A stretch of DNA of 64,000 nucleotides from Lachnospiraceae bacterium XBD2001 (GCA_900116395.1 FPAN01000002.1:248001-312000), one strand, 5' to 3'; positions 35,905-45,171 are shown, counted from the first letter of the stretch. The notes: generated from the letters alone by a model not told the origin. Translations and numbers: made by a program.

Positions 35905-37368
35905 ATGACCAAGAAGAAATATGCGAGCATATCCGATAATGTGACAATTGATCTTTTTGATTATATTTGGAATGTGGTGTCACAGTGGAAGGCAATTCTA
36001 ATATTTGCCCTAATCGTAAGTGTGATGGCGATGTTCTTGCAGTATCACAGTGATATGAAGGTATACAATAATAGCGAGAAACAGACCATGACAGTGGATT
36101 CCTTAAGAGAGGAATTGAACTCCGAACAGTTGATTGGCGTGGAGTTCGCGGTGCGCCAGCAGTTGTTGTTAGAGAAGTATCAGAACTATATGGACCAATC
36201 TCCATTGTTATCCATTGATCCTTCTCAGGAACATGTGTTGAAGACTACATATGTTATCAGTGGATGTGATGCAACAACAACGGCAAGTTTGGTAGATGCA
36301 TATAATGCATTGTTTTTAAGCTCATCCTTCGTGGATGGTGTTGGCGAGCTTATGCCGGAATCCGAGAATAAGGATTACGCATCCGCACTTATTGTACCGG
36401 GTGCTATTGCCGTTACTCCGACAGATGAGAAAGAGACAACTCAGGGAAGCGGTGTGATTGGTGTCTCTATTATTTTACTGGACCAGATGAGTGCAGAAGA
36501 AGTGCAAAACTTTGTGGATAAGTCAGTAACTGATTATACTGCGAAGTTAACAAATTCTATTGGAGTTCACCAGTTATCATTGGTTTCTAGTGACGAAACA
36601 ACACTTGTTAATATTGAGTTGGCAGGTAACCAGCAGGATATTATCAACTATAGTTATATTATTCGCAATTCCGTTCAGCAGTTAACTCAGAATTTTACAG
36701 AACAACAGAAGAATCTCTATGATCTTATGCTGAAGGAAGCACATCAGTCTGATGACGCCGAGGAGGCAAGCATTACCATTACTCCGGAGCATCCGAGACT
36801 GAGCAAACGCTCTTTGGTGCTTGGATTTATTGTAGGTGTATTGTTGTATGCATTTGCATACCTGGTGCTTGTTTTGTTTCAAAAGACCATTAAGACGGCA
36901 AAAGAGTGCGAAGACACTATGTCCATTCGTACTTTGGGTGAATTACATGAATTCCATGGTCGTGGATGGAAAAAACTATTCAATTCAAAACTGTTTTATG
37001 GTCTGAAATATCGTAAGTATAGAGATATTAATCTTCAAACCAATAAAATCGTTGATTCAATGGTTGCTTATGCGAAGAAGCATCCGGGATGTAAGATTCA
37101 GTTTGTCTCTGTTGCACCGGTGACAGAGCAGGAAGAAAAGTATTTGCGTGAGATGATTCACGATGCAAAGAACCAGGGCGTAGAAGTATCTCTGTTAGTT
37201 GGTGATGTCAACCGTGATACGACGTTCCATCAGAATCTCGCGCAGGCAGATCAGATGATATTGGTATTATGTAGTGGTCGAAGCAGATACGAAGATATTG
37301 ATTTATGTATGAATCTGGCGACAGAGTCTGACCTTGATACCATAGGTACGGTCTTTGTGGATTGCTAG
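35905..37368 (+). CDS. Wzz-like chain-length regulator with degenerate BY-kinase-like cytoplasmic domain
   Basis: 487 residues from ATG 35905, five bases after GGAGG; a GTG at 35893 overlaps that site. Two helices (about 28-48 and 305-327) bracket a long extracytoplasmic region, the Wzz/CapA topology. In NVTIDLFDYIWNVVSQWKAI the N-terminal segment resembles that family. A 160-residue cytoplasmic C-terminal domain follows (KIVDSMVAYAKKHPGCKIQFVSVAP ... ADQMILVLCSGRSRYEDIDL). It resembles the Rossmann fold of CpsD/Wzc tyrosine kinases but has no Walker A P-loop and no tyrosine cluster. It may be a regulatory pseudo-kinase. A separate kinase is not seen in the window. Confidence 0.8.
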   Translation: MTKKKYASISDNVTIDLFDYIWNVVSQWKAILIFALIVSVMAMFLQYHSDMKVYNNSEKQTMTVDSLREELNSEQLIGVEFAVRQQLLLEKYQNYMDQSPLLSIDPSQEHVLKTTYVISGCDATTTASLVDAYNALFLSSSFVDGVGELMPESENKDYASALIVPGAIAVTPTDEKETTQGSGVIGVSIILLDQMSAEEVQNFVDKSVTDYTAKLTNSIGVHQLSLVSSDETTLVNIELAGNQQDIINYSYIIRNSVQQLTQNFTEQQKNLYDLMLKEAHQSDDAEEASITITPEHPRLSKRSLVLGFIVGVLLYAFAYLVLVLFQKTIKTAKECEDTMSIRTLGELHEFHGRGWKKLFNSKLFYGLKYRKYRDINLQTNKIVDSMVAYAKKHPGCKIQFVSVAPVTEQEEKYLREMIHDAKNQGVEVSLLVGDVNRDTTFHQNLAQADQMILVLCSGRSRYEDIDLCMNLATESDLDTIGTVFVDC

Positions 37369-37399
37369 GCTATAGGGGACTGAGAAGAAAGGGATCGAC

Positions 37400-38389
37400 A
37401 TGCTAGTCTTGAAAACGGTATTACTATTTTTAATAATCCCTGAATTGTTGGGCGTTACTGTATGCGGCATTTGCCGCATATGGGACCGCCCTTTTTTCCG
37501 TTATATTAGTGGATTCTTATGTATGGTAGCAATGGCGTATGTAATATATTTGCCACTGGCATTCACCGGTCGGAGTTTCCATCGTTACGTGCAATTATTA
37601 TCTATTGGGTATGTGTTTATTGCGGCGATTGGAATTGTATTTTACGGTAAGAGGACATTTTTAGAGCTAAAAGTACTTGCTGTACGTGGCGCGGATTGGA
37701 TAAAGAAGCATCCGGGAATTGTTATTTTTCTTGTTGTTGTAGCATTTGAATTATACCGCGTGATTGCCTATACACAGATTAATTATAGTGATGATGATAC
37801 TTACATCTCATTGGTGAACGATATTATTCATTCGGATACCTTCTTTCGACGTAACTATGTGGATGGGCGTAACTTAACTGCTTGGTATCATTTGGATAAA
37901 AAATATTATCTGACCGGTTGGTTCGCTTATCAGGCATATATTAGTCGTGCGCTGGGATTGCACCCATTAATAACTGTTAAGACGGTGCTGCCACTGGTAT
38001 TGATTGTATTGCACTACCTGGTGGTTATTGACTTCTTAGGAATAATAAGCCGACGTAGAGGAGAAATGCTTTCATACTTTTTGCCAATCTATGCAATGCT
38101 ATTGGAATTTGGCTGGTCAACGTATACTACTTCATTGTCATATTACTTTTTGACCTGGGTATGGTACGGTAAGTCCTTTGTGGAATTTGTTGTATTGCCT
38201 GCGTTGATGGGGCAGTTATTGGTGACACGATGGAACCGATTCTTTGATTGGTGTTTATTGTTACTGTTTATATTAGCCGGATTCGGCGCATCGACGATGG
38301 GATTTGTGTTGATTCCGGTGATGTGTGGAATGTATTTTGTTACCATGATGGCACATCTCATTTGGAAAAGAAGGAGGGCAACATGTTAG
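37400..38389 (+). CDS. Split polytopic membrane protein, first half (pair 1)
   Basis: 329 residues with about nine helices; RBS AGAAAGGGA. After three helices, a loop with YSDDDTYISLVNDIIHSDTFFRRNYVDGRNLTAW carries an acidic cluster of the kind used by GT-C transferases. It then resembles the protein at 39792 in order and key words: WYGKSFVEFVVLPALMG here, WNGQTLLGSMILPLSFV there. DUF6077-type membrane proteins have this look, but the label is tentative. The protein ends early, and its continuation appears to be the N-terminal half of the next gene, which overlaps it by seven bases. It may be a sugar or phospho-sugar transferase made from two chains. Confidence 0.7.
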   Translation: MLVLKTVLLFLIIPELLGVTVCGICRIWDRPFFRYISGFLCMVAMAYVIYLPLAFTGRSFHRYVQLLSIGYVFIAAIGIVFYGKRTFLELKVLAVRGADWIKKHPGIVIFLVVVAFELYRVIAYTQINYSDDDTYISLVNDIIHSDTFFRRNYVDGRNLTAWYHLDKKYYLTGWFAYQAYISRALGLHPLITVKTVLPLVLIVLHYLVVIDFLGIISRRRGEMLSYFLPIYAMLLEFGWSTYTTSLSYYFLTWVWYGKSFVEFVVLPALMGQLLVTRWNRFFDWCLLLLFILAGFGASTMGFVLIPVMCGMYFVTMMAHLIWKRRRATC

Positions 38390-39795
38390 AATCACTGAAG
38401 CTTTTACATAACGTCCTCTGGAGCTCCACGCTTATGATGGGATTGTGCTTAGCTTCGATAGGATACTTAATTTATCGAGGAATTAAGAAACAAGAGAGTG
38501 TGACGATGCGGATAACTCTTTTGTTTACGGTAATGACAGGTATATTGGTATGCATGAATCCGATTCTTAGCAAGCTCTTGACACGGATTAGTGGTGATAA
38601 GTATACATTTATACGCTTTACCTGGTTGTTGCCGGTATTCGCGCTTATGGCATATGCGGCAACAAGAATTATTCTGGATTTCGAGGGTCGTAAACGTTTT
38701 GTGGCATGCATCTTGGTATTTGGACTAATTCTGTGTGCCGGTAGACCTTGGCCATCGGTATATTTGAAAGCGGAGAATATTTATAAGGTAGAGAATTCGC
38801 TTAAGGATGCTTGCGACGCAATTCGAACAGATTGCGCGCATGAACGCCCGAATGTAACAGTTTATATTCCGAGCAATAACATCTATGAGGATGGAAGTGC
38901 GGCCAATATGCGTTACTTTGGAGTTCGTCAGTATGCACCGGAATTTGTTCTTGACTATATGACTGTAGCGGATTCTCAATTGCAGGAAGAAAACTTTACC
39001 TTTGCAGGAAACCTTTGGAATATTGGGGAATACGTGATATGCCCGAAGAATGAGGTGCTACAAAGGGAACTACAAAGAATCGGGTATGAGGTTTTACATG
39101 AATCAGATGATTTGGCGGTATTGAAAAATACTGTCCGTATGACAATTATATTTGTCCGCCACGGACAGACGGAGGCGAATGTTAATAACATTGCAGTAGG
39201 GTTGACGGAATCGCCATTAACAAGTGTTGGTATTGAACAGGCAAAGGCCGCAGGTCATTCTCTTAAAGGCGTTACTATTGATGCGGTGTATAGCTCGCAT
39301 TTACAGCGTGCCACAGAAACGGCGCAATATGTACTGCAGGAATCCGGCAATGAAGGTGTTAACATGAACTTGTCAGTATATCTTTCTGATATAGGTTGGG
39401 GAGATGCAGAAGGCATGTCCATGGATGAGATTCGTCAGACCTATGGAATTGAGCCCAATATTCATACTGTGTTTGGTCCGGTGGAAGAAGAGGATTACGT
39501 TGGACCAATCCCTAATATTTATAATTTGCACGATTATGTGCATAATTTTCATATGAACGTACAAGGTGCAATCACCAATTCCTATGTTAGTGGGATGAAT
39601 GGAGGAACTATTCTGATAACGGGACATTCTGCAGCGGCGCAATGGATGCGATATATTCTCCCAACAACAGAAGTCCCGGATGGCTTGGATAATGCAAGTG
39701 TCAGTATTCTACACTATGATTGTGGTGCATGGAGTGCGGAAACATTGAATAATACAGATTACGAAGAGGTTGCGGAAATCGCTGGAACATTATGA
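38383..39795 (+). CDS. Split membrane protein, second half (pair 1), fused to a histidine phosphatase
   Basis: 470 residues from ATG 38383 behind AAGGAGGG. Residues 1-130 hold about four helices; residues 130-252 are soluble and extracytoplasmic, ending GEYVICPKNEVLQRELQRIGYEV. This part parallels the protein at 40724. At Met253 a complete histidine phosphatase begins: TIIFVRHGQTEAN (R259-H260-G261), SSHLQRATETAQ, WGDAEGMSMDEI and ILITGHSAAAQWM. All four catalytic elements are present. The family includes phosphoglycerate mutase-like enzymes and sugar phosphatases. Since the topology could put this domain on either side, its substrate is unclear. No stop or ribosome-binding site separates the parts. 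Confidence 0.8.
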   Translation: MLESLKLLHNVLWSSTLMMGLCLASIGYLIYRGIKKQESVTMRITLLFTVMTGILVCMNPILSKLLTRISGDKYTFIRFTWLLPVFALMAYAATRIILDFEGRKRFVACILVFGLILCAGRPWPSVYLKAENIYKVENSLKDACDAIRTDCAHERPNVTVYIPSNNIYEDGSAANMRYFGVRQYAPEFVLDYMTVADSQLQEENFTFAGNLWNIGEYVICPKNEVLQRELQRIGYEVLHESDDLAVLKNTVRMTIIFVRHGQTEANVNNIAVGLTESPLTSVGIEQAKAAGHSLKGVTIDAVYSSHLQRATETAQYVLQESGNEGVNMNLSVYLSDIGWGDAEGMSMDEIRQTYGIEPNIHTVFGPVEEEDYVGPIPNIYNLHDYVHNFHMNVQGAITNSYVSGMNGGTILITGHSAAAQWMRYILPTTEVPDGLDNASVSILHYDCGAWSAETLNNTDYEEVAEIAGTL

Positions 39796-40727
39796 TGATA
39801 GTATTATTTCTATATTTTGGTTTTTTGCTACCATACTTGGTAGGAAGAGCTTGGAATCGTGTATTCTCATGGAGAAAATCATATATAGGTGTTACAAGTG
39901 CTCATGGTATTGGGCTGATTGTATTGTTTGCCATCTTTTATGTGGTAAGTTTTGTGCCGCTATCCCGAGGAATGGCAGTAAGCGAATTGGCTCATTGGAT
40001 GTCTTTACTGGGATATGGTATCGGCGTAGTATGTCTTGTGTTTTTGAATCGTAAGCTATGGCAAGATGCTCATATCACAAAGGTTGCTTGGCCGGTGATT
40101 GTGTTGGCTATTATAGCGCTTATTTGCTCTGTGTTGTTTTTGCGCCCGGACTCTATGGATGTAACCGGAGAGATGGTACGTAGAATGGTGGACTCCAATG
40201 TGTTCTATGGGGTGACTCCATACACCGGAGAAGCTTGGCTGGGAACCAATCACTCTCCTGTGGAAGCAATCTATGGTATCGGTGCGGTTTTGATGGGAAT
40301 AGATCCGTTAGTGTATTTGCATCGACTGACACCGGTCGCATTATTGATTGCATATTTCGGTGTATATTTGGAAATAGGAACAATTCTTTTCGGTGAAGAA
40401 AAAAGAGCAAGAGATACTTTTCTTGTAATTGTTATTGGAATGTATGGATTGGAAGTGTTCCGTGATGGACCACTTTTGATTAATGTACTATGTAATCCAT
40501 GGAATGGACAGACACTTCTTGGAAGCATGATTTTGCCGTTGTCATTTGTAATGGCTTATCAATGGCTCCGTACGATGCGCTGGCAGTGTTACCTATCCGC
40601 AGGATGCCTGTTGGTGGCCGCGCAATTGTGTTATGGTGATGGGGCAATAATGGTTGCGTTCTTGTGGGCAGTTGCTATTATTGTTGCTTTTGCTCTTAAG
40701 CGTATGGCAAGGAGGAAAGCAGCATGA
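39792..40727 (+). CDS. Split polytopic membrane protein, first half (pair 2)
   Basis: 311 residues with about nine helices, overlapping the preceding stop in ATGA. It is a paralogue of 37400: the D/E-rich loop after the helices (DSMDVTGEMVRRMVDSNVFYGVTPYTGEAW), then IYGIGAVLMGIDPLVYLHRLTPVALLIAYFGVYLEIG and WNGQTLLGSMILPLSFV in the same order. The loop suggests an extracytoplasmic active site of GT-C type. Function is unknown. It is coupled to 40724 by another ATGA overlap. Confidence 0.7.
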   Translation: MMIVLFLYFGFLLPYLVGRAWNRVFSWRKSYIGVTSAHGIGLIVLFAIFYVVSFVPLSRGMAVSELAHWMSLLGYGIGVVCLVFLNRKLWQDAHITKVAWPVIVLAIIALICSVLFLRPDSMDVTGEMVRRMVDSNVFYGVTPYTGEAWLGTNHSPVEAIYGIGAVLMGIDPLVYLHRLTPVALLIAYFGVYLEIGTILFGEEKRARDTFLVIVIGMYGLEVFRDGPLLINVLCNPWNGQTLLGSMILPLSFVMAYQWLRTMRWQCYLSAGCLLVAAQLCYGDGAIMVAFLWAVAIIVAFALKRMARRKAA

Positions 40728-41440
40728 TGAGAATGTATTTTGAAACCATGCAAAATCTCTTGGGACAGCAATATCCGGTGGCAATCGTATTGAGCCTATT
40801 TGCAGTTGAAACATGGCTCATTATGCGAAACCGACGTCGCTCTGATGACCGATTTGCATTATGCGTAGCAATTGTTTGTGCTGTGGTATCACCATTGTAT
40901 TTTATGTATTTGCGTGTATTACATGTGCCGAGAGGAACAATGGCAGTTGCTTTTCAAATCTTGCCGTGCGTAGCGTTAGCTGCATTTGGCTTGACGGTTC
41001 TGGGGCAATACCTTGCATCAAAGTATGGGAAAAGAGTATGGCTCTTGCTGGCAATAGGTGTCATTGTGCTAGCATCTCAGCCATGGACATTTACAAAATC
41101 TCGGATTATTTTTTCAAATCCCGGAACAGCAAAAGTTGATGCAGAAGTCTATGAATTAGCTGATATGATGGATGAGGGAACTGCGTTTATGCCTTCGAAA
41201 ATGGCAACACAGTTTTGTGAAGTGCAATCTCAGACAAATGTTTGCTTTGATGATGACTTTTTTGTAGTAAAAATGCAGACGCCAACTGACATGGTGAATG
41301 CAATTTTTACCTACCAATCAGATTATTTGGTTTGCCCAAAGGAAGCGTGCGATGCAGAGTGGTTTGGAATATACGGTTATCAAGAGATTGGTGAGACGGA
41401 GCATTATATCGTCTTTGGTCATCGTTTGACGGAAGAATAG
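40724..41440 (+). CDS. Split polytopic membrane protein, second half (pair 2)
   Basis: 238 residues. Three to four helices (about 15-130) precede a soluble domain of about 100 residues ending SDYLVCPKEACDAEWFGIYGYQEIGETEHYIVF. This aligns with GEYVICPKNEVLQRELQRIGYEVLHESDDLAVL of 38383, where the phosphatase is then attached; here the protein simply stops at the equivalent point. The YxVCPK pattern resembles the end of large GT-C-type membrane proteins. It starts inside the stop of 39792 (ATGA). It may assemble with that protein into one functional unit. Confidence 0.7.
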   Translation: MMRMYFETMQNLLGQQYPVAIVLSLFAVETWLIMRNRRRSDDRFALCVAIVCAVVSPLYFMYLRVLHVPRGTMAVAFQILPCVALAAFGLTVLGQYLASKYGKRVWLLLAIGVIVLASQPWTFTKSRIIFSNPGTAKVDAEVYELADMMDEGTAFMPSKMATQFCEVQSQTNVCFDDDFFVVKMQTPTDMVNAIFTYQSDYLVCPKEACDAEWFGIYGYQEIGETEHYIVFGHRLTEE

Positions 41441-41485
41441 AAATCTTCTATAGTGAGTTGGAATTAAGTGGTTCGGAGGCGAATT

Positions 41486-42769
41486 ATGAGTACAGGACAG
41501 AAGATGTACGATTTGGCGACACGGTTGTATCCGATTTGTCGTAGCATTACCGGTGATGGTGTGCGCCAGACGTTAGCAATCTTAAAAGAATATATACCGG
41601 AGTTGGAGGTTCATGAAGTGCCAAGCGGTACCAAGGTCTTCGACTGGACGGTACCGAAGGAATGGAATATCCGGGATGCTTATATTGAGGATGAAGCAGG
41701 CAATCGCATCATTGATTTCAAGGAGCATAACTTGCATGTAGTTGGATATTCTCTTCCAATGGATGAGTGGATGGAGTTGGATGCGTTAAAAGAAATCATC
41801 TACACCCAGCCGGATCAGCCGGATGTAATTCCTTATGTGACCAGTTATTACAAGGAGCGTAGTGGATTCTGCATGACACAGAAGCAGAAGGATTCCTTGA
41901 AGCCGGGCAAGTATCACTGCGTCATTGATTCTACCTTGGAGTCGGGACATCTGACCTATGGTGAGGCTGTTATTCCGGGCGAGAGTAATCAAGAGATTTT
42001 CTTATCTACTTATATTTGTCATCCGTCTATGGCAAATAATGAGTGTTCCGGACCGGCGTTGGCAACTTACTTGGCAGATTGGGTAAGAACCCACAACCAT
42101 AAGTATACCTATCGCTTCATTTTCATTCCGGAGACCATTGGAGCCATTACCTACTTAAGCTCACATCTTCCGTACATGAAGGAACATGTACTGGCAGGAT
42201 TCAATCTGACCTGTGTAGGTGATAACCGTACCTACTCCCATATGTCTAGCCGCTACGGAGATAACTTAGCGGATATTACCTTGCGTAATGTACTGCAGTA
42301 TCATTATCCGAACTATGATGAGTATGATTTCTTGGAGCGTGGCAGCGACGAGCGACAGTTCACCGCGCCGGGAGTAGACCTTCCGATGTGTACCTTCAGC
42401 CGCAGCCTCTTCCATAAATATCCGGAGTATCATACTTCTGCAGATGATCTTAGCATTATTTCACCGGAAGGCTTGCAGGGTAGCTTCGATGTACTGACTC
42501 AGTGCTTCCGGGTGTTAGAATACAACAAGAAGTATCGGATCAACGTCTTATGTGAACCACAGCTGGGACCAAGAGGCTTGTATCCAAGCATTAGCCAGAA
42601 GGGCGCCGCACTTACGGATGAAGTACGTAAGATTACCGATTTTATCGCGTATGCCGATGGACGCAATACGTTAATCGATATCAGTAACCGCATTCATTTT
42701 CCAGCAGTGGATTTGATTGATACGGTAGAGAAGCTGACGGCAGCAGGTCTGTTGGATATCGTGGAATAG
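41486..42769 (+). CDS. DUF4910 aminopeptidase-like zinc hydrolase
   Basis: 427 residues from ATG 41486, six bases after GGAGG; the frame also extends to 41468 without a good start. N-terminal GQKMYDLATRLYPICRSITGDGVRQTL and the DUF2172-like region (EVPSGTKVFDWTVPKEWNIRDAYI) lead into an M28-type core with STYICHPSMANNECSGPALA, FIPETIGAITYL and a late YHTSADD, giving His, Asp, Glu and His residues for metal binding. A winged-helix tail (NTLIDISNRIHFPAVDLIDTVEKLTAAGLLD) ends it. These proteins recur in nonulosonate and other polysaccharide clusters, but their reaction is not established. Codon use is host-like again from here. Confidence 0.88.
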   Translation: MSTGQKMYDLATRLYPICRSITGDGVRQTLAILKEYIPELEVHEVPSGTKVFDWTVPKEWNIRDAYIEDEAGNRIIDFKEHNLHVVGYSLPMDEWMELDALKEIIYTQPDQPDVIPYVTSYYKERSGFCMTQKQKDSLKPGKYHCVIDSTLESGHLTYGEAVIPGESNQEIFLSTYICHPSMANNECSGPALATYLADWVRTHNHKYTYRFIFIPETIGAITYLSSHLPYMKEHVLAGFNLTCVGDNRTYSHMSSRYGDNLADITLRNVLQYHYPNYDEYDFLERGSDERQFTAPGVDLPMCTFSRSLFHKYPEYHTSADDLSIISPEGLQGSFDVLTQCFRVLEYNKKYRINVLCEPQLGPRGLYPSISQKGAALTDEVRKITDFIAYADGRNTLIDISNRIHFPAVDLIDTVEKLTAAGLLDIVE

Positions 42770-42781
42770 GGAAGAGAAGAA

Positions 42782-43636
42782 ATGTCACAGATTTTAGAAG
42801 ATTTTAAACAAGGATTGTCAGATCTTGGAATTACCAAGGGAGATATCGTCTATGTAGGTAGCGATATCACACAGCTCTTGGTGGTGCTTCGTAAGAAGGA
42901 AGACCGTAAGAGCAGAGAAGAACAGAATGAATTCCTTCACGCAATGATTGATGCGTTGCAGGAGCAGGTAGGAGAGGAAGGAACCCTTCTTTTTCCGGTG
43001 TATACCTGGAGCTTCTGTAAGGGTAAGCCATACGATGTAAGCAAGACCCCGGGAACGGTGGGCGTTCTTAATAACTGGGTGCTGAAAAACAGAACGGACT
43101 TCCGAAGAACGGCCCATCCATTGTATTCCTTCATGGTATGGGGCAAGGATGCCGAGATGTTACTGGCTATGGATAACCAGGAGGCTTGGGGCAAGGATTC
43201 CCCATTTGAATACTTCAAGGAACAGCATGCGAAGTTATTCTTGTTGAATGTAACCTTACAGAGAGCCTTCACCTTCATGCATTATGTAGAGCAGAGCGTG
43301 GAAGTGCCGTATCGTTATCATAAGTACTTCCTTGGCAATTATACGGATGCTAAGGGACATACTACGGCGCGTTGCTATTCTATGTATGTGAGAGATTTGG
43401 ATATCGAGACAGAAGAGTATATGCCGGACTCCTTCATGGAAGAGGCAGGACTCTTACACGGAGTACATACGGAAGATCTTACGTTGAAAGTGATCGATAT
43501 GGCAGAAGCCTACCCGGTTGTTGCGGAAGATTTACTTCACAATGGCGGTAAGAACTGCTATCATTTTACCAACTACGAAATCGATTGGGAGAAAGGACGG
43601 ACACACGAACATGAAATTAGTGACCGATTATCTTGA
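42782..43636 (+). CDS. AAC(3)-family N-acyltransferase
   Basis: 284 residues. The start ITKGDIVYVGSDITQLL and the middle EGTLLFPVYTWSFCKGKPYDVSKTPGTVGVLNNW, followed by RTAHPLYSFMVWG, are the family signatures, including the conserved acetyl-CoA pocket segment. FMHYVEQSVEVPYR holds the late His and Glu-rich region. Founders acetylate aminoglycosides at N3, but in surface-sugar loci relatives are expected to acylate amino sugars, possibly from the carrier protein encoded at 45221. It overlaps the adenylation gene by 26 bases. Confidence 0.88.
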   Translation: MSQILEDFKQGLSDLGITKGDIVYVGSDITQLLVVLRKKEDRKSREEQNEFLHAMIDALQEQVGEEGTLLFPVYTWSFCKGKPYDVSKTPGTVGVLNNWVLKNRTDFRRTAHPLYSFMVWGKDAEMLLAMDNQEAWGKDSPFEYFKEQHAKLFLLNVTLQRAFTFMHYVEQSVEVPYRYHKYFLGNYTDAKGHTTARCYSMYVRDLDIETEEYMPDSFMEEAGLLHGVHTEDLTLKVIDMAEAYPVVAEDLLHNGGKNCYHFTNYEIDWEKGRTHEHEISDRLS

Positions 43637-45107
43637 GGACACCGCCGGACGGATTCCGGAGAAGACAGCGTTAATTGATGAACATCGTCAGGTAACCTTT
43701 GGTACCTTGCAGACCGAGGCCAAGAAGATTGCAACCAAGTTAATCTCCATGGGTATTGAGAAGCAGCCGGTAGTGGTATACATGAATAAGTCAGTGGAAG
43801 TTATCGAGACTTTCCTTGGCGTTGCATACAGCCGTAACTTCTATTCCCCGATCGATATTCATATGCCGGGCTCCCGTGTGGAGAAGATTTTAGAGACGTT
43901 AAAGCCTTGTGCGGTGATTACTAAGCGTGAGTGCTTAACAGATCCGAACATGTTCGGTGATACACCGATTCTGTATTTTGATGAATTGATGGAAGGTAGC
44001 GTTGATGAAGAAGCAGTGCATGCAGTAACTGCCCGTGCCATCGATACCGACCTTCTGTATGTATTGTTTACTTCCGGATCTACCGGAACACCGAAGGGCG
44101 TTATTATCTGCCATCGTTCTGTGATTGATTACACCGAGTGGGTAACCAAGACCTTCGATATTGATGAGACCCATATCTTCGGTAACCAGGCACCATTCTA
44201 TTTTGATAATTCCATCCTGGACATCTATCAGATGTTGAAGACCGGTGCAACCATGAACATTATTCCGGAGAATCTTTTTAGCTTCCCAATTAAGCTCTTA
44301 GAGTACATTGAAGAGCAGAAGATTAATATTATCTTCTGGGTACCAAGTGCACTTTGCTTGGTAGCAAATCTGAAGGCCCTTGGTAAGCGTGATATCTCAG
44401 GCCTTAAAAAGGTATTGTTCTGTGGCGAGGTTATGCCGAACAAGCAGCTGAATATGTGGCGTCGTGCCCTTCCGGATGCATTGTATGCGAACCTTTACGG
44501 CCCGACCGAGATTACCGACGTGTGCAGCTACTACATCGTAGACCGTGAATTCGCAGATACCGATAGCCTTCCAATTGGATTCCCATGTGAGAATACCGAT
44601 ATCATGGTGATTAACGACCAGAACCAGCTGGTAACCGGCGATGAGATTGGTGAGCTTTGTGTACGTGGAACATCCTTGTCCTTTGGATATTACAATAATC
44701 CGGAGAAGACGGAAGCTGCCTTCGTGCAGAACCCATTGAATACCCAGTATCCGGAGATTATCTATCGTACCGGCGACTTGGTAAAATACAACGAGTACGG
44801 TGAGATTATTTACTGCTCCCGTAAAGATTTCCAGATTAAGCATATGGGACATCGTATCGAGCTTGGTGAGATTGAGACGGCGGTATCCTCTATCGAAGAT
44901 ATCCAGCTGTGCTGCTGCCTCTACGATGAGAAGCGCCAGAAAATCGTTCTTTTCTATACCGGAGAGATTGAAGGCAAGGAGATTGGAGAGCGCCTGAAGG
45001 ATTTGGTTCCGGAGTACATGATTCCGAACCGTTACAAGCCTTTGGAAGAGATGCCAATTAACCTAAACGGTAAGATTGACCGTGTTGCATTGAAGGCGTT
45101 GATTTAG
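43611..45107 (+). CDS. Amino acid adenylation / AMP-dependent ligase (DltA-like)
   Basis: 498 residues from ATG 43611, inside the end of the AAC(3) gene; an open frame extends to 43518 without a suitable start. The ANL superfamily motifs are complete: phosphate-binding FTSGSTGTPKG, YGPTEITDVCSYY, YRTGDLVKYNEYGEIIYCSRKD, IKHMGHRIELGEIE and the catalytic lysine region NLNGKIDR. Size and motif spacing resemble D-alanine--carrier ligase DltA or a standalone non-ribosomal adenylation domain. It probably loads an amino or other carboxylic acid onto the carrier protein at 45221. A strong terminator follows its stop. Confidence 0.92.
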   Translation: MKLVTDYLEDTAGRIPEKTALIDEHRQVTFGTLQTEAKKIATKLISMGIEKQPVVVYMNKSVEVIETFLGVAYSRNFYSPIDIHMPGSRVEKILETLKPCAVITKRECLTDPNMFGDTPILYFDELMEGSVDEEAVHAVTARAIDTDLLYVLFTSGSTGTPKGVIICHRSVIDYTEWVTKTFDIDETHIFGNQAPFYFDNSILDIYQMLKTGATMNIIPENLFSFPIKLLEYIEEQKINIIFWVPSALCLVANLKALGKRDISGLKKVLFCGEVMPNKQLNMWRRALPDALYANLYGPTEITDVCSYYIVDREFADTDSLPIGFPCENTDIMVINDQNQLVTGDEIGELCVRGTSLSFGYYNNPEKTEAAFVQNPLNTQYPEIIYRTGDLVKYNEYGEIIYCSRKDFQIKHMGHRIELGEIETAVSSIEDIQLCCCLYDEKRQKIVLFYTGEIEGKEIGERLKDLVPEYMIPNRYKPLEEMPINLNGKIDRVALKALI

Positions 45108-45114
45108 TGAATAT

Positions 45115-45150
45115 CACCTCTGTCACCACTGTGGCAGAGGTGTTTTTATT
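45115..45150 (+). terminator. Intrinsic terminator between the adenylation gene and the carrier-protein gene
   Basis: CACCTCTG (45115-45122) and CAGAGGTG (45135-45142) form a perfect outer stem, with a further CCAC/GTGG pairing inside. TTTTTATTT follows. It lies within an otherwise continuous cluster. Confidence 0.9.
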
Positions 45151-45162
45151 TCTAGGCAAATC

Positions 45163-45171
45163 TGTTATAAT
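45163..45171 (+). promoter_or_regulatory. Extended -10 promoter of the carrier-protein gene
   Basis: TGTTATAAT at 45163-45171 is a perfect extended -10. The -35 is not recognisable (T-rich terminator tail). The transcript would begin near 45178, about 43 bases before the start codon. Confidence 0.7.

Noticed and set aside
42782-43636. Aminoglycoside resistance gene
   Set aside because: The AAC(3) family match is real, but the gene overlaps a surface-sugar biosynthesis gene, so a biosynthetic role is more likely.
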